Assembly: GCA_963731745.1 (NCBI GenBank)
Contig: CAVSWT010000018.1
Span: forward strand, 1-64,000
DNA from: CAVSWT01 sp963731745
Lineage (GTDB): Bacteria; Bacteroidota; Ignavibacteria; Ignavibacteriales; Ignavibacteriaceae
Reading direction: 5' to 3'
DNA length: 64,000 nt
The notes beneath the pieces were generated by a model. That model worked only from the letters and a program-made list of their open reading frames with translations. It was not told the origin of the DNA and made no database searches. Of this stretch, positions 56,226-64,000 are shown piece after piece. Each line of letters starts with the position of its first letter. The stretch's first letter is position 1. A program made the position numbers and the translations under genes.

Positions 56226-56411
56226 ATGATTTTGCCTAATTGCCATTCTAATTCTGATTCATTATCGCAAGAAGTGGAAGCAGAAATCACTGAGAAATCC
56301 ATATTATATAAAATTCCATACATAGTACAATTGTTAAAAGTAAAGAATGGAAAAATAGTTTTACTGCGGGATTATTTCCCAACAGAAATTTTAACAAATA
56401 TCTCGAAATAA
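56226..56411 (+). pseudogene. Remnant of a SnoaL/NTF2-like gene
   Basis: The 61-codon frame ends with VQLLKVKNGKIVLLRDYFPT, the characteristic closing strands of SnoaL-like proteins. The N-terminal helices of that fold are missing. It is probably the tail of a decayed gene in the gap left of the outer-membrane protein gene. A chance frame cannot be excluded. Confidence 0.45.
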
Positions 56412-56633
56412 TTATTCATCTTAACATTATAATCTACTTTTCACTTCTAAATAAAAAGTAAAATAATTGGAATATAATTTAATATTTCAATTTCATCTGC
56501 CCAGCTGCACGTTCATCCTCTAAATATTCGCGTTCGTCGTCTTATTTTTTTAATCCCTTAAATCCGAGCTTATGTTTGAATCAGAAAGTTAAACAAATAA
56601 ATATTTCAAACTAAAAGGATGGGAGTTATAAAA

Positions 56634-57251
56634 ATGAAAACTAAATTATTTTTAACAGCGGTGCTTTTATTTGCAGTTTCTGTTTTTGCACAAGAAAGAA
56701 AAAACTACATAGCTGCTCTCGATGAAACCAATATTGGTTTATACGTAGGTGTAAGCGGACGATATTCGACAATTCTAAATTCTGATGCCGCAGGATTTGC
56801 TGATTTTAAAGGTGCAATAGTTTTTAATGGTAAATGGGCGGTGGGATTAACAGGTTCAGGATTATATTATGACAAAAATCTTTCTCAACTGGTTAATGAC
56901 GGAACTTATCATCTATTCGTTTCTTACGGGGCTTTATTTGTCGAAAGAATATTCTCACTGAATGAAGATTTCAAATTTTCTCTTTCTGTTGCGACGGGGT
57001 GGGGAGAAGCTTACTATCAATATGATAAGGATTTTCAAAAAGAAAAAGTATGGACTGAAGAAGTCATAGACAAAACTAAATTTGCAATTTTCGAACCGGG
57101 GATAGAAATACAGCACAGGATTGCAAGTAACTGGTGGGTTGGTTTGACTGGAAGCTACAGAAACACTTCGCCGTTAAATCTTATTGGAACCGATGAAAGC
57201 TTACTAAGAAAATTTTCAGGCGGTATCACTTTCAAATGGGGAATCTTCTAG
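56634..57251 (+). CDS. Outer-membrane beta-barrel protein
   Basis: ATG 56634 with GGGAG 9 bases upstream is preferred over ATG 56619. The 205-residue product has signal peptide KLFLTAVLLFAVSVFAQE. Beta strands such as GLYVGVSGRYSTIL, WAVGLTGSGLYYDK and WWVGLTGSYRNTS follow, and it ends GGITFKWGIF with a terminal Phe, as barrels do. No named family was found. A LytS/LytTR two-component pair follows it. Confidence 0.75.
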   Translation: MKTKLFLTAVLLFAVSVFAQERKNYIAALDETNIGLYVGVSGRYSTILNSDAAGFADFKGAIVFNGKWAVGLTGSGLYYDKNLSQLVNDGTYHLFVSYGALFVERIFSLNEDFKFSLSVATGWGEAYYQYDKDFQKEKVWTEEVIDKTKFAIFEPGIEIQHRIASNWWVGLTGSYRNTSPLNLIGTDESLLRKFSGGITFKWGIF

Positions 57252-57371
57252 AAATATGTATTACATAATTTTTAATCACGGCCGGTAATTCCGGCTGTGT
57301 TTATTAAAAATAAACTAAAAATAATATTATGTAAAAATGCATCTTTAACAGTTTTTAACGAATTTTGAGAT

Positions 57372-58421
57372 ATGAAAATGAAACTAAATAAAAAAACAAT
57401 TCTGCTGATAATTCTTTTCGCTGCATTCATCCAGTTAATAATAATTTCCTACAATATGTTTACCGGCTATATTCAAGTTCAAAGCATCAGCAATTTTATT
57501 ATTAGAATTTTGATTGGTACAACTTTCAGTTCAATCTTTGGCTTGCTGATTATTTTTATTGATCTGCAAATAATAAATTATCTTGATAAAATTTTCCCGC
57601 TGCCTAATAAACTTGGATTTAGAATTCCTGCAGAATTCATTTTGATATTAATTTCAGGAGTTTTTATTGGATCAACCGTAACCTTGATTGCAAATTCAAT
57701 GATGCCTTATGAAGACGGATTGAATAAAAATTTAATTAATAATTCTTTGATTACCTCCGTAATAAATATAATGATTGTTTTAGGCATTGAAGCGTTTGTT
57801 TGGTTTAAAAGAAATCAGCGGTCATTGGTAAAAGCGGAAGTTCTGCAGAAAGAAAACGCACTAATAAAGTTCGAGACATTAAAGAATCAGCTTAACCCTC
57901 ATTTCTTATTTAACAGCTTAAATGTGCTTTCATCTTTGATTAAGAAAGATTCAAGCAAGGCTCAAAATTTTGTAGACGAATTTTCCTCGGTTTACCGCTA
58001 TACTTTGGATGTAATTGAAAAGCCTGTTGTTGAGCTAAGGGAGGAGATAGAATTTGCAAAGTCATTTTTATATTTGCAGAAAATAAGATTTGAAAATTCT
58101 GTTTGCGTCGAAATAAATGTAGATGCATCAAAGCTTAATAAATATGTTCCGCCGCTTGCGCTGCAGACATTATTGGAAAACGCTTTTAAGCATAATAAAG
58201 CTTCTGCTGATAACCCGCTTAAGATTAAAATATATAACGAAGATAATATTTTAACTGTGATTAATAACTTGCAGCCTAAACTGAATCAATTATATTCAAA
58301 GGGAATCGGAATAAGTAATCTTATAAAAAGATATGAATTGCTTGGTGATAAATTGCCCCAATTTTCATTAACCGAAAATGAATATGCGGCGAAGATTCCA
58401 TTGCTGGATGTGGAAAAGTAA
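57372..58421 (+). CDS. LytS-type (His_kinase family) sensor kinase
   Basis: The 349-residue kinase has four predicted helices in the first 145 residues with no large sensor domain. The His_kinase motif KNQLNPHFLFNSLNVLSSLI has phospho-acceptor His177, and a minimal HATPase domain has LQTLLENAFKHNKAS and GIGISNL. An alternative start is ATG 57378. The next gene is its LytTR regulator, 32 bp on. Ligand sensing probably occurs through the membrane helices. Confidence 0.93.
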   Translation: MKMKLNKKTILLIILFAAFIQLIIISYNMFTGYIQVQSISNFIIRILIGTTFSSIFGLLIIFIDLQIINYLDKIFPLPNKLGFRIPAEFILILISGVFIGSTVTLIANSMMPYEDGLNKNLINNSLITSVINIMIVLGIEAFVWFKRNQRSLVKAEVLQKENALIKFETLKNQLNPHFLFNSLNVLSSLIKKDSSKAQNFVDEFSSVYRYTLDVIEKPVVELREEIEFAKSFLYLQKIRFENSVCVEINVDASKLNKYVPPLALQTLLENAFKHNKASADNPLKIKIYNEDNILTVINNLQPKLNQLYSKGIGISNLIKRYELLGDKLPQFSLTENEYAAKIPLLDVEK

Positions 58422-58453
58422 AAATTCAAATCAAGAATAAAATATTGTATTAA

Positions 58454-59209
58454 ATGAAAGCAGTAATAATAGAAGACGAAAAATTGGCAGCCGAAAGACT
58501 GGAAGAATTAATTCATGAAATTGATTCATCCATAGAAATTTCGGCAATACTTATATCAATTGAACAGTCAGTAAAATGGCTGAGCCGGAATAAACCTGAT
58601 TTGATATTTCTTGATATTCAGCTTGAAGATGGATTGAGCTTTTCAATTTTTGAAAATATTGAGATTGATATTCCCATAATATTCACAACTGCTTACGATC
58701 AATATGCAATTAAGGCATTCAAGCTTAACAGCATTGATTATCTTCTAAAGCCGGTTAAAAAAGACGAACTGCGGGAGAGTTTAAACAAGTTTAAAAATAT
58801 AAAATCTTCTTTCTTAATGGATTTTGAAGATATTATGAGAAGTATACAGCAAAGAGATGTTAGCTTCAAAAAAAGATTCCTGGTACAGTACGGACAAAAA
58901 ATAAAAAAAGTAGAAGTTGAAGAAGCAGCTTACTTTTATGCTTTGGATAAAAATGTTTTTCTTACCACAATCCAGAATAATAGTTATCCAATTGATTATA
59001 CTTTGGATAAACTGCAGGAAGTGCTGAACCCTGAAAAATTTTTTCGCATCAATAGGAAAATGATTATATCTTTTTCAGCGATAAAAAACATGATTCCATA
59101 TTCACGGTCAAGAATTAAAATAGAATTAATTCCGAATGAGCCGAAAGAGGTTGAAGCTTTGGTTAGTGTGGAAAGATCATCGGCATTTAAGGAGTGGCTT
59201 GATAAATAA
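58454..59209 (+). CDS. LytTR-family response regulator
   Basis: The 251-residue protein has an N-terminal receiver with phospho-acceptor Asp54 in LIFLDIQLEDG and the Lys in YLLKPVKK. A C-terminal LytTR DNA-binding domain (about 135-250) has AYFYALDKNVFLTT and FFRINRKMIISFSAIKNMIP. It pairs with the LytS-type kinase just upstream. LytTR domains bind pairs of short direct repeats near promoters; none was identified. Confidence 0.95.
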   Translation: MKAVIIEDEKLAAERLEELIHEIDSSIEISAILISIEQSVKWLSRNKPDLIFLDIQLEDGLSFSIFENIEIDIPIIFTTAYDQYAIKAFKLNSIDYLLKPVKKDELRESLNKFKNIKSSFLMDFEDIMRSIQQRDVSFKKRFLVQYGQKIKKVEVEEAAYFYALDKNVFLTTIQNNSYPIDYTLDKLQEVLNPEKFFRINRKMIISFSAIKNMIPYSRSRIKIELIPNEPKEVEALVSVERSSAFKEWLDK

Positions 59210-59420
59210 ATATATAGAGATGTTTGAAATTATTTCAATGTTATCCTGAACTTATCAACGATTAATAATTTATCCTAAAGCCAAACATCCGCTAGGTTAT
59301 TGCGACAGTTTTTGTAATCTCACCTCAAAATATTTTAGAGTATTTTAATAAATATCTTTATTATAATCTTAAACATTCCTATAATAGCAGACACAAATCC
59401 AAATTAAACGAGAGGGTGCA

Positions 59421-60002
59421 ATGAAACGATCCAAACTTTTCAGCGGGATACTATGTATATTTTTACTTTTTGCTGTTTTATCATTACAAGCTCAGCAAAA
59501 TAATAAACCAAAAGCGAGTCTTAAAGCAAGTGTTTCGCAAACGATAGGAGTTGATACTGATATTACCATAGTTTACAGCAGGCCGGGAGTTAAAGGCAGA
59601 GAAATTTGGGGTAAGCTAGTTCCTTACGGTTTGGCTCCGGGAAATGATGAATCAGATAATAAACCTTTTCCGTGGCGCGGCGGTGCAAATGAATCTACTA
59701 CATTTGAAGTAAATAAAGATGTAATGATAAATGGTAATAAATTGCCTTCGGGAAAATACAGTTTGCATTTTATTCCATCAAAAAATGCATGGACGGTGAT
59801 CTTTAATAAAGACGCAAAATTGTGGGGCAGTTATAATTACGATAAAGATAAAGATGCATTAAGAATTAATGTTGCTGCCGAGGAAGCACCTTTCACTGAG
59901 TGGCTTACATATGGTTTTGATGATTTAGCTGGTACTTCTTGTACTGCATATCTGCAATGGGAAAAGTTAAGAGTACCTTTTAAAGTTTCTACTGCGGAAT
60001 AA
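59421..60002 (+). CDS. DUF2911 secreted protein
   Basis: The 193-residue product has a signal peptide (GILCIFLLFAVLSLQAQ) and one DUF2911 domain: VSQTIGVDTDITIVYSRPGV, GREIWGKLVPYG, FPWRGGANESTTFEVNKD and LPSGKYSLHFIPSKNAWTVI. The family's role is unknown. It is a paralogue of the longer protein at 48373. GAGAGGGTG precedes the ATG as ribosome site. Confidence 0.9.
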   Translation: MKRSKLFSGILCIFLLFAVLSLQAQQNNKPKASLKASVSQTIGVDTDITIVYSRPGVKGREIWGKLVPYGLAPGNDESDNKPFPWRGGANESTTFEVNKDVMINGNKLPSGKYSLHFIPSKNAWTVIFNKDAKLWGSYNYDKDKDALRINVAAEEAPFTEWLTYGFDDLAGTSCTAYLQWEKLRVPFKVSTAE

Positions 60003-60023
60003 ATATTTTATATATGATTGTAG

Positions 60024-60044
60024 AGACGCCCCGGTGAGGCGTCT
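60024..60044. repeat. AGACGCC...GGCGTCT dispersed hairpin
   Basis: AGACGCC (60024-60030) pairs with GGCGTCT (60038-60044). A sister element lies at 60187-60207. The GTAGAGACGCCCCGG form is a known style of dispersed intergenic repeat. Confidence 0.7.
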
Positions 60045-60110
60045 AAATAAGGATATAATTTAAACTGAATATTATTTATTTAACTCATATTTTACAAAAC
60101 ATGCAGATAT

Positions 60111-60139
60111 AAACCCGATTTCTCAAAGAAATCGGGTTT
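60111..60139 (+). terminator. Strong hairpin AAACCCGATTT/AAATCGGGTTT
   Basis: A perfect 11-bp stem (60111-60121 with 60129-60139) plus an inner C-G pair is followed by ATTTAAT. It lies 109 bp after the DUF2911 stop and between two dispersed repeats. The terminator role is probable. Confidence 0.7.
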
Positions 60140-60186
60140 ATTTAATAGCCATATGTAAGTTACATTACATTAAAATTTACTATTAA

Positions 60187-60207
60187 AGACGCTCCACCGG
60201 AGCGTCT
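60187..60207. repeat. AGACGCTCC-ACC-GGAGCGTCT dispersed hairpin
   Basis: A perfect 9-bp stem with a 3-base loop, a variant of the hairpin at 60024-60044. It lies 38 bp upstream of the PIG-L start codon, so it may affect that transcript. Confidence 0.7.
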
Positions 60208-60244
60208 CTAAAAGTTAATACCTTAATTATTGAGGAAGAAAAGA

Positions 60245-62740
60245 TTGAAAAAAATTTCATTTAAAGTTTGGCCGATTTTATTAATTGTATTTTTCATACA
60301 TACAATTATTCATTCACAACCTGTTGAAATTGATAATGCTGCAAAATTAAAATTAGCTCTGGAAAAGTTAAATGTTCTGGGAAGTGTATTGTATATAGCA
60401 GCCCATCCAGACGATGAAAACACAGGTTTAATGGCTTACTTTTCTGAAGGAAGAAAATATAGATCGGCTTATCTTTCACTTACAAGAGGAAGCGGCGGAC
60501 AAAATTTAATTGGGCCGGAAAAAGGAGTCGAGATTGGAATTCTTCGGACGCAAGAATTATTACAAGCAAGAAAAATTGACGGCGGTGAACAATATTTTTC
60601 TAGGGCATTAGATTTTGGTTATTCAAAATCGGTTGAAGAAACATTCCAATTCTGGGGAAAGGAAGATATACTTAAAGACGTTGTTTGGGTGATTAGAAAA
60701 TACCGCCCGGACATAATTGTTACCCGCTTTTTAGGAGATGGTTCCGGCGGGCATGGAAATCATACTGCTTCAGCTTTACTCGCGCAGGAAGCTTTTAAAG
60801 ATGCCGCCGATCCAAATAAATTTCCGGATCAGCTTAAATATGTGCAGCCCTGGCAGACTAAAAGAATATTTTGGAACAGCTGGCGTCCTTCGGATTCTGA
60901 AAAGAGTAATTTGCTTAGCGTGGATGTAGGTGATTACAATCCGCTTCTTGCAAAATCATATACTGAGATTGCGGCTTTAAGCCGTTCTATGCATAAAAGC
61001 CAGGGGTTTGGAATTTCAGGTTCCCGCGGTTCACGTTCTGAATATTTTCAATTCATAGACGGCGAGCCGGCAAGCAAAGATATTTTTGATGGTATAAATA
61101 CAACATGGGAAAGAATTAGAAACGGCAAAGCAATCGGACAGCATATTAGTGAAATAATAAAATCATTTAATGCTGATAAACCTGCGGCGTCAGTTAACGC
61201 ACTGCTGCAAGTTTATGATGAGATGAATAAAATTAAAAATAATTATTGGGTTGATGTAAAGAAGAAAGAGCTTTTAAATATTATTCAATCATGCTGCGGT
61301 TTATGGATGGAAGCAATTGCCGATGATTATTCTGCTGCTCCCGGGGATATGGTAAAAATCAAATCAACTTTTGTAAACAGGTCCGATCAAGATATCAAAT
61401 TAGTAAAGATCGAATTTCCAACTATAAAATTGGATAAAGATATTAATTCATCTTTAAAAAATAATGATCCCGTTTCAGTTGAAAGCTCAATCCAAATTCC
61501 AGCTTCTTATCCGATATCGCAGCCGTACTGGTTAGTTAAAGAACCTTCAAAAGGTAAATTTAATGTTGAAGATCAGCAATTGATTGGATTAGCTGAAAAC
61601 CCGCCTGCAATACCTGTGAAATTTTATTTTGAATTCGATGGAAAAAAATTAGAATATGAAGTTCCCCTGCAATATAGATGGAATGATCATGTAGAAGGTG
61701 AAAACTATCGGCAGTTTGAAATCCGTCCGCCTGTTGTTGCTAATGTAATTAATAATGTGATGATTTTCCCGGATAAGAATCCTAAAGAAATTCAAATTAA
61801 ATTAATGAGTAATTCGCCGGATGTAAATGGAAAAGTATCAATTGAACTTACTGAAGGATGGAAAACTTCACCCGCGGAAATTCCTTTCTCGATTCAAAAT
61901 AAATACGATGAGCAAACGATAACTTTTAAAATTACTCCGCCGGAAAATCAAAGTGAAGTTTCGGCAAAGATTGTAATGAATGTGAACGGGAAAGATTACA
62001 GCAAAGGGCTTGTGGAAATTTCCTATCCTCACATACCTCACGAAGTGTATTTTCCGGAAAGTGAAGTTAAGCTTGTCAGGCTTGATATTAAAAAATTTGC
62101 AGATAACATTGGTTACTTAATGGGTTCAGGGGATGAAATTCCAAACTGCTTAAAGGATATGGGATATAAAGTGACGATGCTTGACAACAGTTCACTTCAA
62201 CCATCAAACCTATCAAGATTTGATGTTATCATTACCGGCATACGTGCCTACAATACTAACGAGCAGATTAAATATTATCAGTCAAATTTAATGGAATATG
62301 TAAAGAACGGCGGAACTTTTATAGTTCAATATTCACAGCCGAGAGATTTACAGGTGAACGAAATTGGCCCTTATCCTTTGACTCTAAGTCGGGATAGAAT
62401 AACAGATGAAACAGCAAAAATAAATTTTGTTGATCCGAACAATCAGCTACTAATTTTTCCAAATAAAATTACTGAAAATGATTTTAATGGATGGGTGCAG
62501 GAGAGGGGATTATATTTTGCAGATAAATGGGATGATAAATATCAGGCAATTTTTTCCGGACATGATCCGGGCGGCAGTGAATTAAAAGGCAGCACTCTAT
62601 TTACACATTATGGAAAGGGGATATTTATTTATACAGCGCTGGCGTGGTTCCGACAATTACCCGCGGGAGTTCCAGGCGCGTATAGAATTTTCGCAAATTT
62701 AATTTCAGCAGGAAGATACAATGAACACCCGGCAAACTGA
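60245..62740 (+). CDS. PIG-L family (LmbE-like) deacetylase, secreted multidomain
   Basis: I start at TTG 60245, since GAGGAA (60232-60237) precedes it by 7 bases; a TTG at 60230 is upstream in frame. The product of about 831 residues has signal peptide KVWPILLIVFFIHTIIHSQP. A PIG-L domain carries the zinc motif IAAHPDDENTG and later GGHGNHTASA. Beta-sandwich domains and a C-terminal GATase1-like region (RFDVIITGIRAYN, VKNGGTFIVQYSQP) follow. Such proteins de-N-acetylate sugar substrates; the large extracytoplasmic form is common in Bacteroidota. A small membrane ORF and an SSS symporter follow, suggesting uptake of the product. Confidence 0.92.
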   Translation: MKKISFKVWPILLIVFFIHTIIHSQPVEIDNAAKLKLALEKLNVLGSVLYIAAHPDDENTGLMAYFSEGRKYRSAYLSLTRGSGGQNLIGPEKGVEIGILRTQELLQARKIDGGEQYFSRALDFGYSKSVEETFQFWGKEDILKDVVWVIRKYRPDIIVTRFLGDGSGGHGNHTASALLAQEAFKDAADPNKFPDQLKYVQPWQTKRIFWNSWRPSDSEKSNLLSVDVGDYNPLLAKSYTEIAALSRSMHKSQGFGISGSRGSRSEYFQFIDGEPASKDIFDGINTTWERIRNGKAIGQHISEIIKSFNADKPAASVNALLQVYDEMNKIKNNYWVDVKKKELLNIIQSCCGLWMEAIADDYSAAPGDMVKIKSTFVNRSDQDIKLVKIEFPTIKLDKDINSSLKNNDPVSVESSIQIPASYPISQPYWLVKEPSKGKFNVEDQQLIGLAENPPAIPVKFYFEFDGKKLEYEVPLQYRWNDHVEGENYRQFEIRPPVVANVINNVMIFPDKNPKEIQIKLMSNSPDVNGKVSIELTEGWKTSPAEIPFSIQNKYDEQTITFKITPPENQSEVSAKIVMNVNGKDYSKGLVEISYPHIPHEVYFPESEVKLVRLDIKKFADNIGYLMGSGDEIPNCLKDMGYKVTMLDNSSLQPSNLSRFDVIITGIRAYNTNEQIKYYQSNLMEYVKNGGTFIVQYSQPRDLQVNEIGPYPLTLSRDRITDETAKINFVDPNNQLLIFPNKITENDFNGWVQERGLYFADKWDDKYQAIFSGHDPGGSELKGSTLFTHYGKGIFIYTALAWFRQLPAGVPGAYRIFANLISAGRYNEHPAN

Positions 62741-62867
62741 AGAACCAAAAATAATTGAAGAGCAGCCTCCTATTTTATCAAGCTGGAAGCAATTGTATTC
62801 AACTGTATTAGGTTTTCTGTTTTTTCAGGTCATTATCTATTATGCTTTTACAAGATTTTTTAATTAG
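62721..62867 (+). CDS. 48-residue single-helix membrane protein
   Basis: ATG 62721 overlaps the last 20 bases of the PIG-L gene in another frame and ends at TAG 62865-62867. The product starts MNTRQTEEPKIIEEQPPILS and continues SWKQLYSTVLGFLFFQVIIY, with one strong transmembrane helix. AGGAAG lies 6 bases upstream. Overlap with the gene ahead and the symporter behind suggest translational coupling and a possible small accessory subunit; that role is inference. Confidence 0.72.
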   Translation: MNTRQTEEPKIIEEQPPILSSWKQLYSTVLGFLFFQVIIYYAFTRFFN

Positions 62868-63206
62868 ACACTGATTATATATTAGAAGTATTTGTGATAG
62901 CGATACTGCTTGTTGAGTATGCTGCAGAAGTCTTGGTTTGTCAGGCTGAGCTTGTCGAAGACTGAACGATAAGATTGTCATTTAAACGTCACACTTCGAC
63001 ATGGCTCAGTGTGACAGTTGAATTAATCCTGCAGCACATTCCGTTGACGGGCAAGTTTATCGAAATATAAAAAGCCGAATGAACTTCACAATTTGACAGG
63101 CACTGCGTGAAAGTTTTTAGTGCGTCTTATTTCTAATGTATAATTATAGGATAATATTTATTGCAGCTTCAATTACTTTTTATTTATTGATTAAACACCG
63201 GATTAA
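62868..63206. repeat. 339-bp spacer with dispersed GTCAGGCTGAGCTTGTCGAAG-type repeats
   Basis: TCAGGCTGAGCTTGTCGAAG near 62942 and CACTTCGACATGGCTCAGTG near 62993 are opposed copies of a repeat common in Bacteroidota. The region otherwise lacks a gene. It separates the small ORF from the symporter, weakening but not excluding an operon. Confidence 0.65.
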
Positions 63207-64000
63207 ATGAGTTTAATTGACTGGTTAGTTCTTATTTCTTTTCTTTCATTCGTAGTCATATACGGCATCTGGAAAACGCGTGGCAAAAAAGATATTAAAG
63301 GTTATCTCCTTGCTAACAGAAATGCTCCATGGTATATGGTTACAATATCAATAATGGCAACTCAGGCCAGCGCAATAACATTTCTTTCCACACCGGGCCA
63401 GGCTTATACAGATGGAATGCAGTTTCTGCAATTCTATCTTGGACTTCCCATCGCAATGATAATATTATCAATTACTGCGGTTCCTATTTTTCACCGCTTG
63501 AATGTTTATACAGCATATGAATATCTGGAACAAAGATTTGATTTAAAGAATAGGATTCTCGGCAGTGTTTTATTTTTAATTCAACGCGGGCTGGGTGCAG
63601 GGTTTACAATATTAGCCCCCTCACTTATAATTTCAGTGCTGCTGGGGTGGAACATTGAACTTACAATTTTTATCCAGGGAATCATTGTCATTTTATATAC
63701 AACCGTCGGCGGGACTGATGCAGTTAATAAAACACATTTCCTACAAATGATAATTATAACATTCGGAATGTTCGCTGCGTTTTTTATGATCATTCATTCA
63801 CTCCCTGCGGACGTTTCATTCCTTGATGCAACTAAGATCGCCGGTAAAATGGGAAGGCTGAATGTTATTACTTTCGATTTTGATTTTAAGGATCGATATA
63901 CATTTTGGTCGGGAATAATAGGAGGAACTTTTCTTGCGTTGTCATATTTCGGTACTGATCAATCACAAGTTCAAAGATATTTAACCGGAAGCTCAATAGC
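63207..64000 (+). CDS. Sodium:solute symporter (SSS family), partial
   Basis: The open frame starts at ATG 63207 and runs off the window; 264 residues are visible. The N-terminal helix is WLVLISFLSFVVIYGIWKTR. It continues with GYLLANRNAPWYMVTISIMA, the SSS hallmark SAITFLSTPGQAYTDGMQF, GAGFTILAPSLIISVLLG and a helix with FGTDQSQVQRYL. About seven of the expected 13 or so helices are seen. It imports a solute with sodium. The neighbour PIG-L deacetylase suggests an amino-sugar or similar ligand, which is inferred. Confidence 0.93.
   Translation, partial: MSLIDWLVLISFLSFVVIYGIWKTRGKKDIKGYLLANRNAPWYMVTISIMATQASAITFLSTPGQAYTDGMQFLQFYLGLPIAMIILSITAVPIFHRLNVYTAYEYLEQRFDLKNRILGSVLFLIQRGLGAGFTILAPSLIISVLLGWNIELTIFIQGIIVILYTTVGGTDAVNKTHFLQMIIITFGMFAAFFMIIHSLPADVSFLDATKIAGKMGRLNVITFDFDFKDRYTFWSGIIGGTFLALSYFGTDQSQVQRYLTGSSI

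Overview
The window looks like part of a chromosome from a member of the Ignavibacteria or a close relative in the Bacteroidota/Chlorobi group. The sequence is AT-rich. Three secreted proteins end in the type IX secretion (Por) sorting domain with the FPNPFNP signature typical of that group. The rest is a free-living gene set: multi-PAS kinases, a cytochrome bc-type complex, a monomeric isocitrate dehydrogenase and many outer-membrane barrels. No type IX machinery, rRNA, CRISPR array or complete tRNA lies in the window.

Layout. 1-1.6 kb: right end of an integrated element, with a partial unknown gene, a decayed fragment, a tyrosine recombinase and a displaced 3' half of tRNA-Thr(TGT). 1.7-5.7 kb: a 1324-residue hybrid histidine kinase. 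6.2-11.1 kb: two tandem arylsulfotransferase-like secreted proteins, the first frameshifted. 11.2-15.8 kb: DUF72 protein, a broken carbohydrate-sensor/PP2C phosphatase, MarC and a broken DUF2914 gene. 16.1-20.9 kb: DUF2339 membrane protein, 11-haem cytochrome, cytochrome b and Rieske protein, all reading leftward as a probable operon. 21.3-28.8 kb: acyltransferase, small unknowns, a broken Mrr-like nuclease, S41 peptidase, beta-barrel, NTF2-like, lipoprotein and VOC proteins. 29.1-32.3 kb: an NtrC-type regulator and its kinase, which carries a CXXCH motif in its sensor domain. 32.6-34.7 kb: a C39-like secreted protein and a broken glycosyltransferase. 34.8-39.4 kb: a TetR-EmrA-EmrB-TolC efflux operon. 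39.5-46.4 kb: MauE/DoxX-like protein, GNAT, cupin and several NAD(P)H oxidoreductases, with a DUF1593 gene between two copies of an SDR 3' end. 46.8-51.98 kb: MltF, DUF2911, lipoprotein, two SRPBCC proteins and a divergent HxlR regulator with twin palindromic sites. 52.0-60.0 kb: isocitrate dehydrogenase, DUF481 barrel, FGE-sulfatase-like protein, outer-membrane protein, a LytS/LytTR pair and a second DUF2911 protein. 60.2-64.0 kb: PIG-L deacetylase, an unlisted 48-residue membrane ORF and the start of an SSS symporter.

Notable signals: (1) the tRNA-Thr half-site marking the end of an integrative element; (2) six single-base frame breaks, each repairable within or next to a short homopolymer, in five genes between 6 and 35 kb, suggesting either sequencing indels or real decay; (3) a bc-type complex whose c-type partner is an 11-haem cytochrome; (4) a CBM20-like/jelly-roll/7TM/SpoIIE-phosphatase architecture; (5) a probable haem-c-binding sensor kinase; (6) duplicated SDR 3' ends around DUF1593; (7) the small ORF overlapping PIG-L ahead of the symporter. 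I saw no complete, clearly new defence or mobile system. Functional calls come from motif reading only, with no database search.
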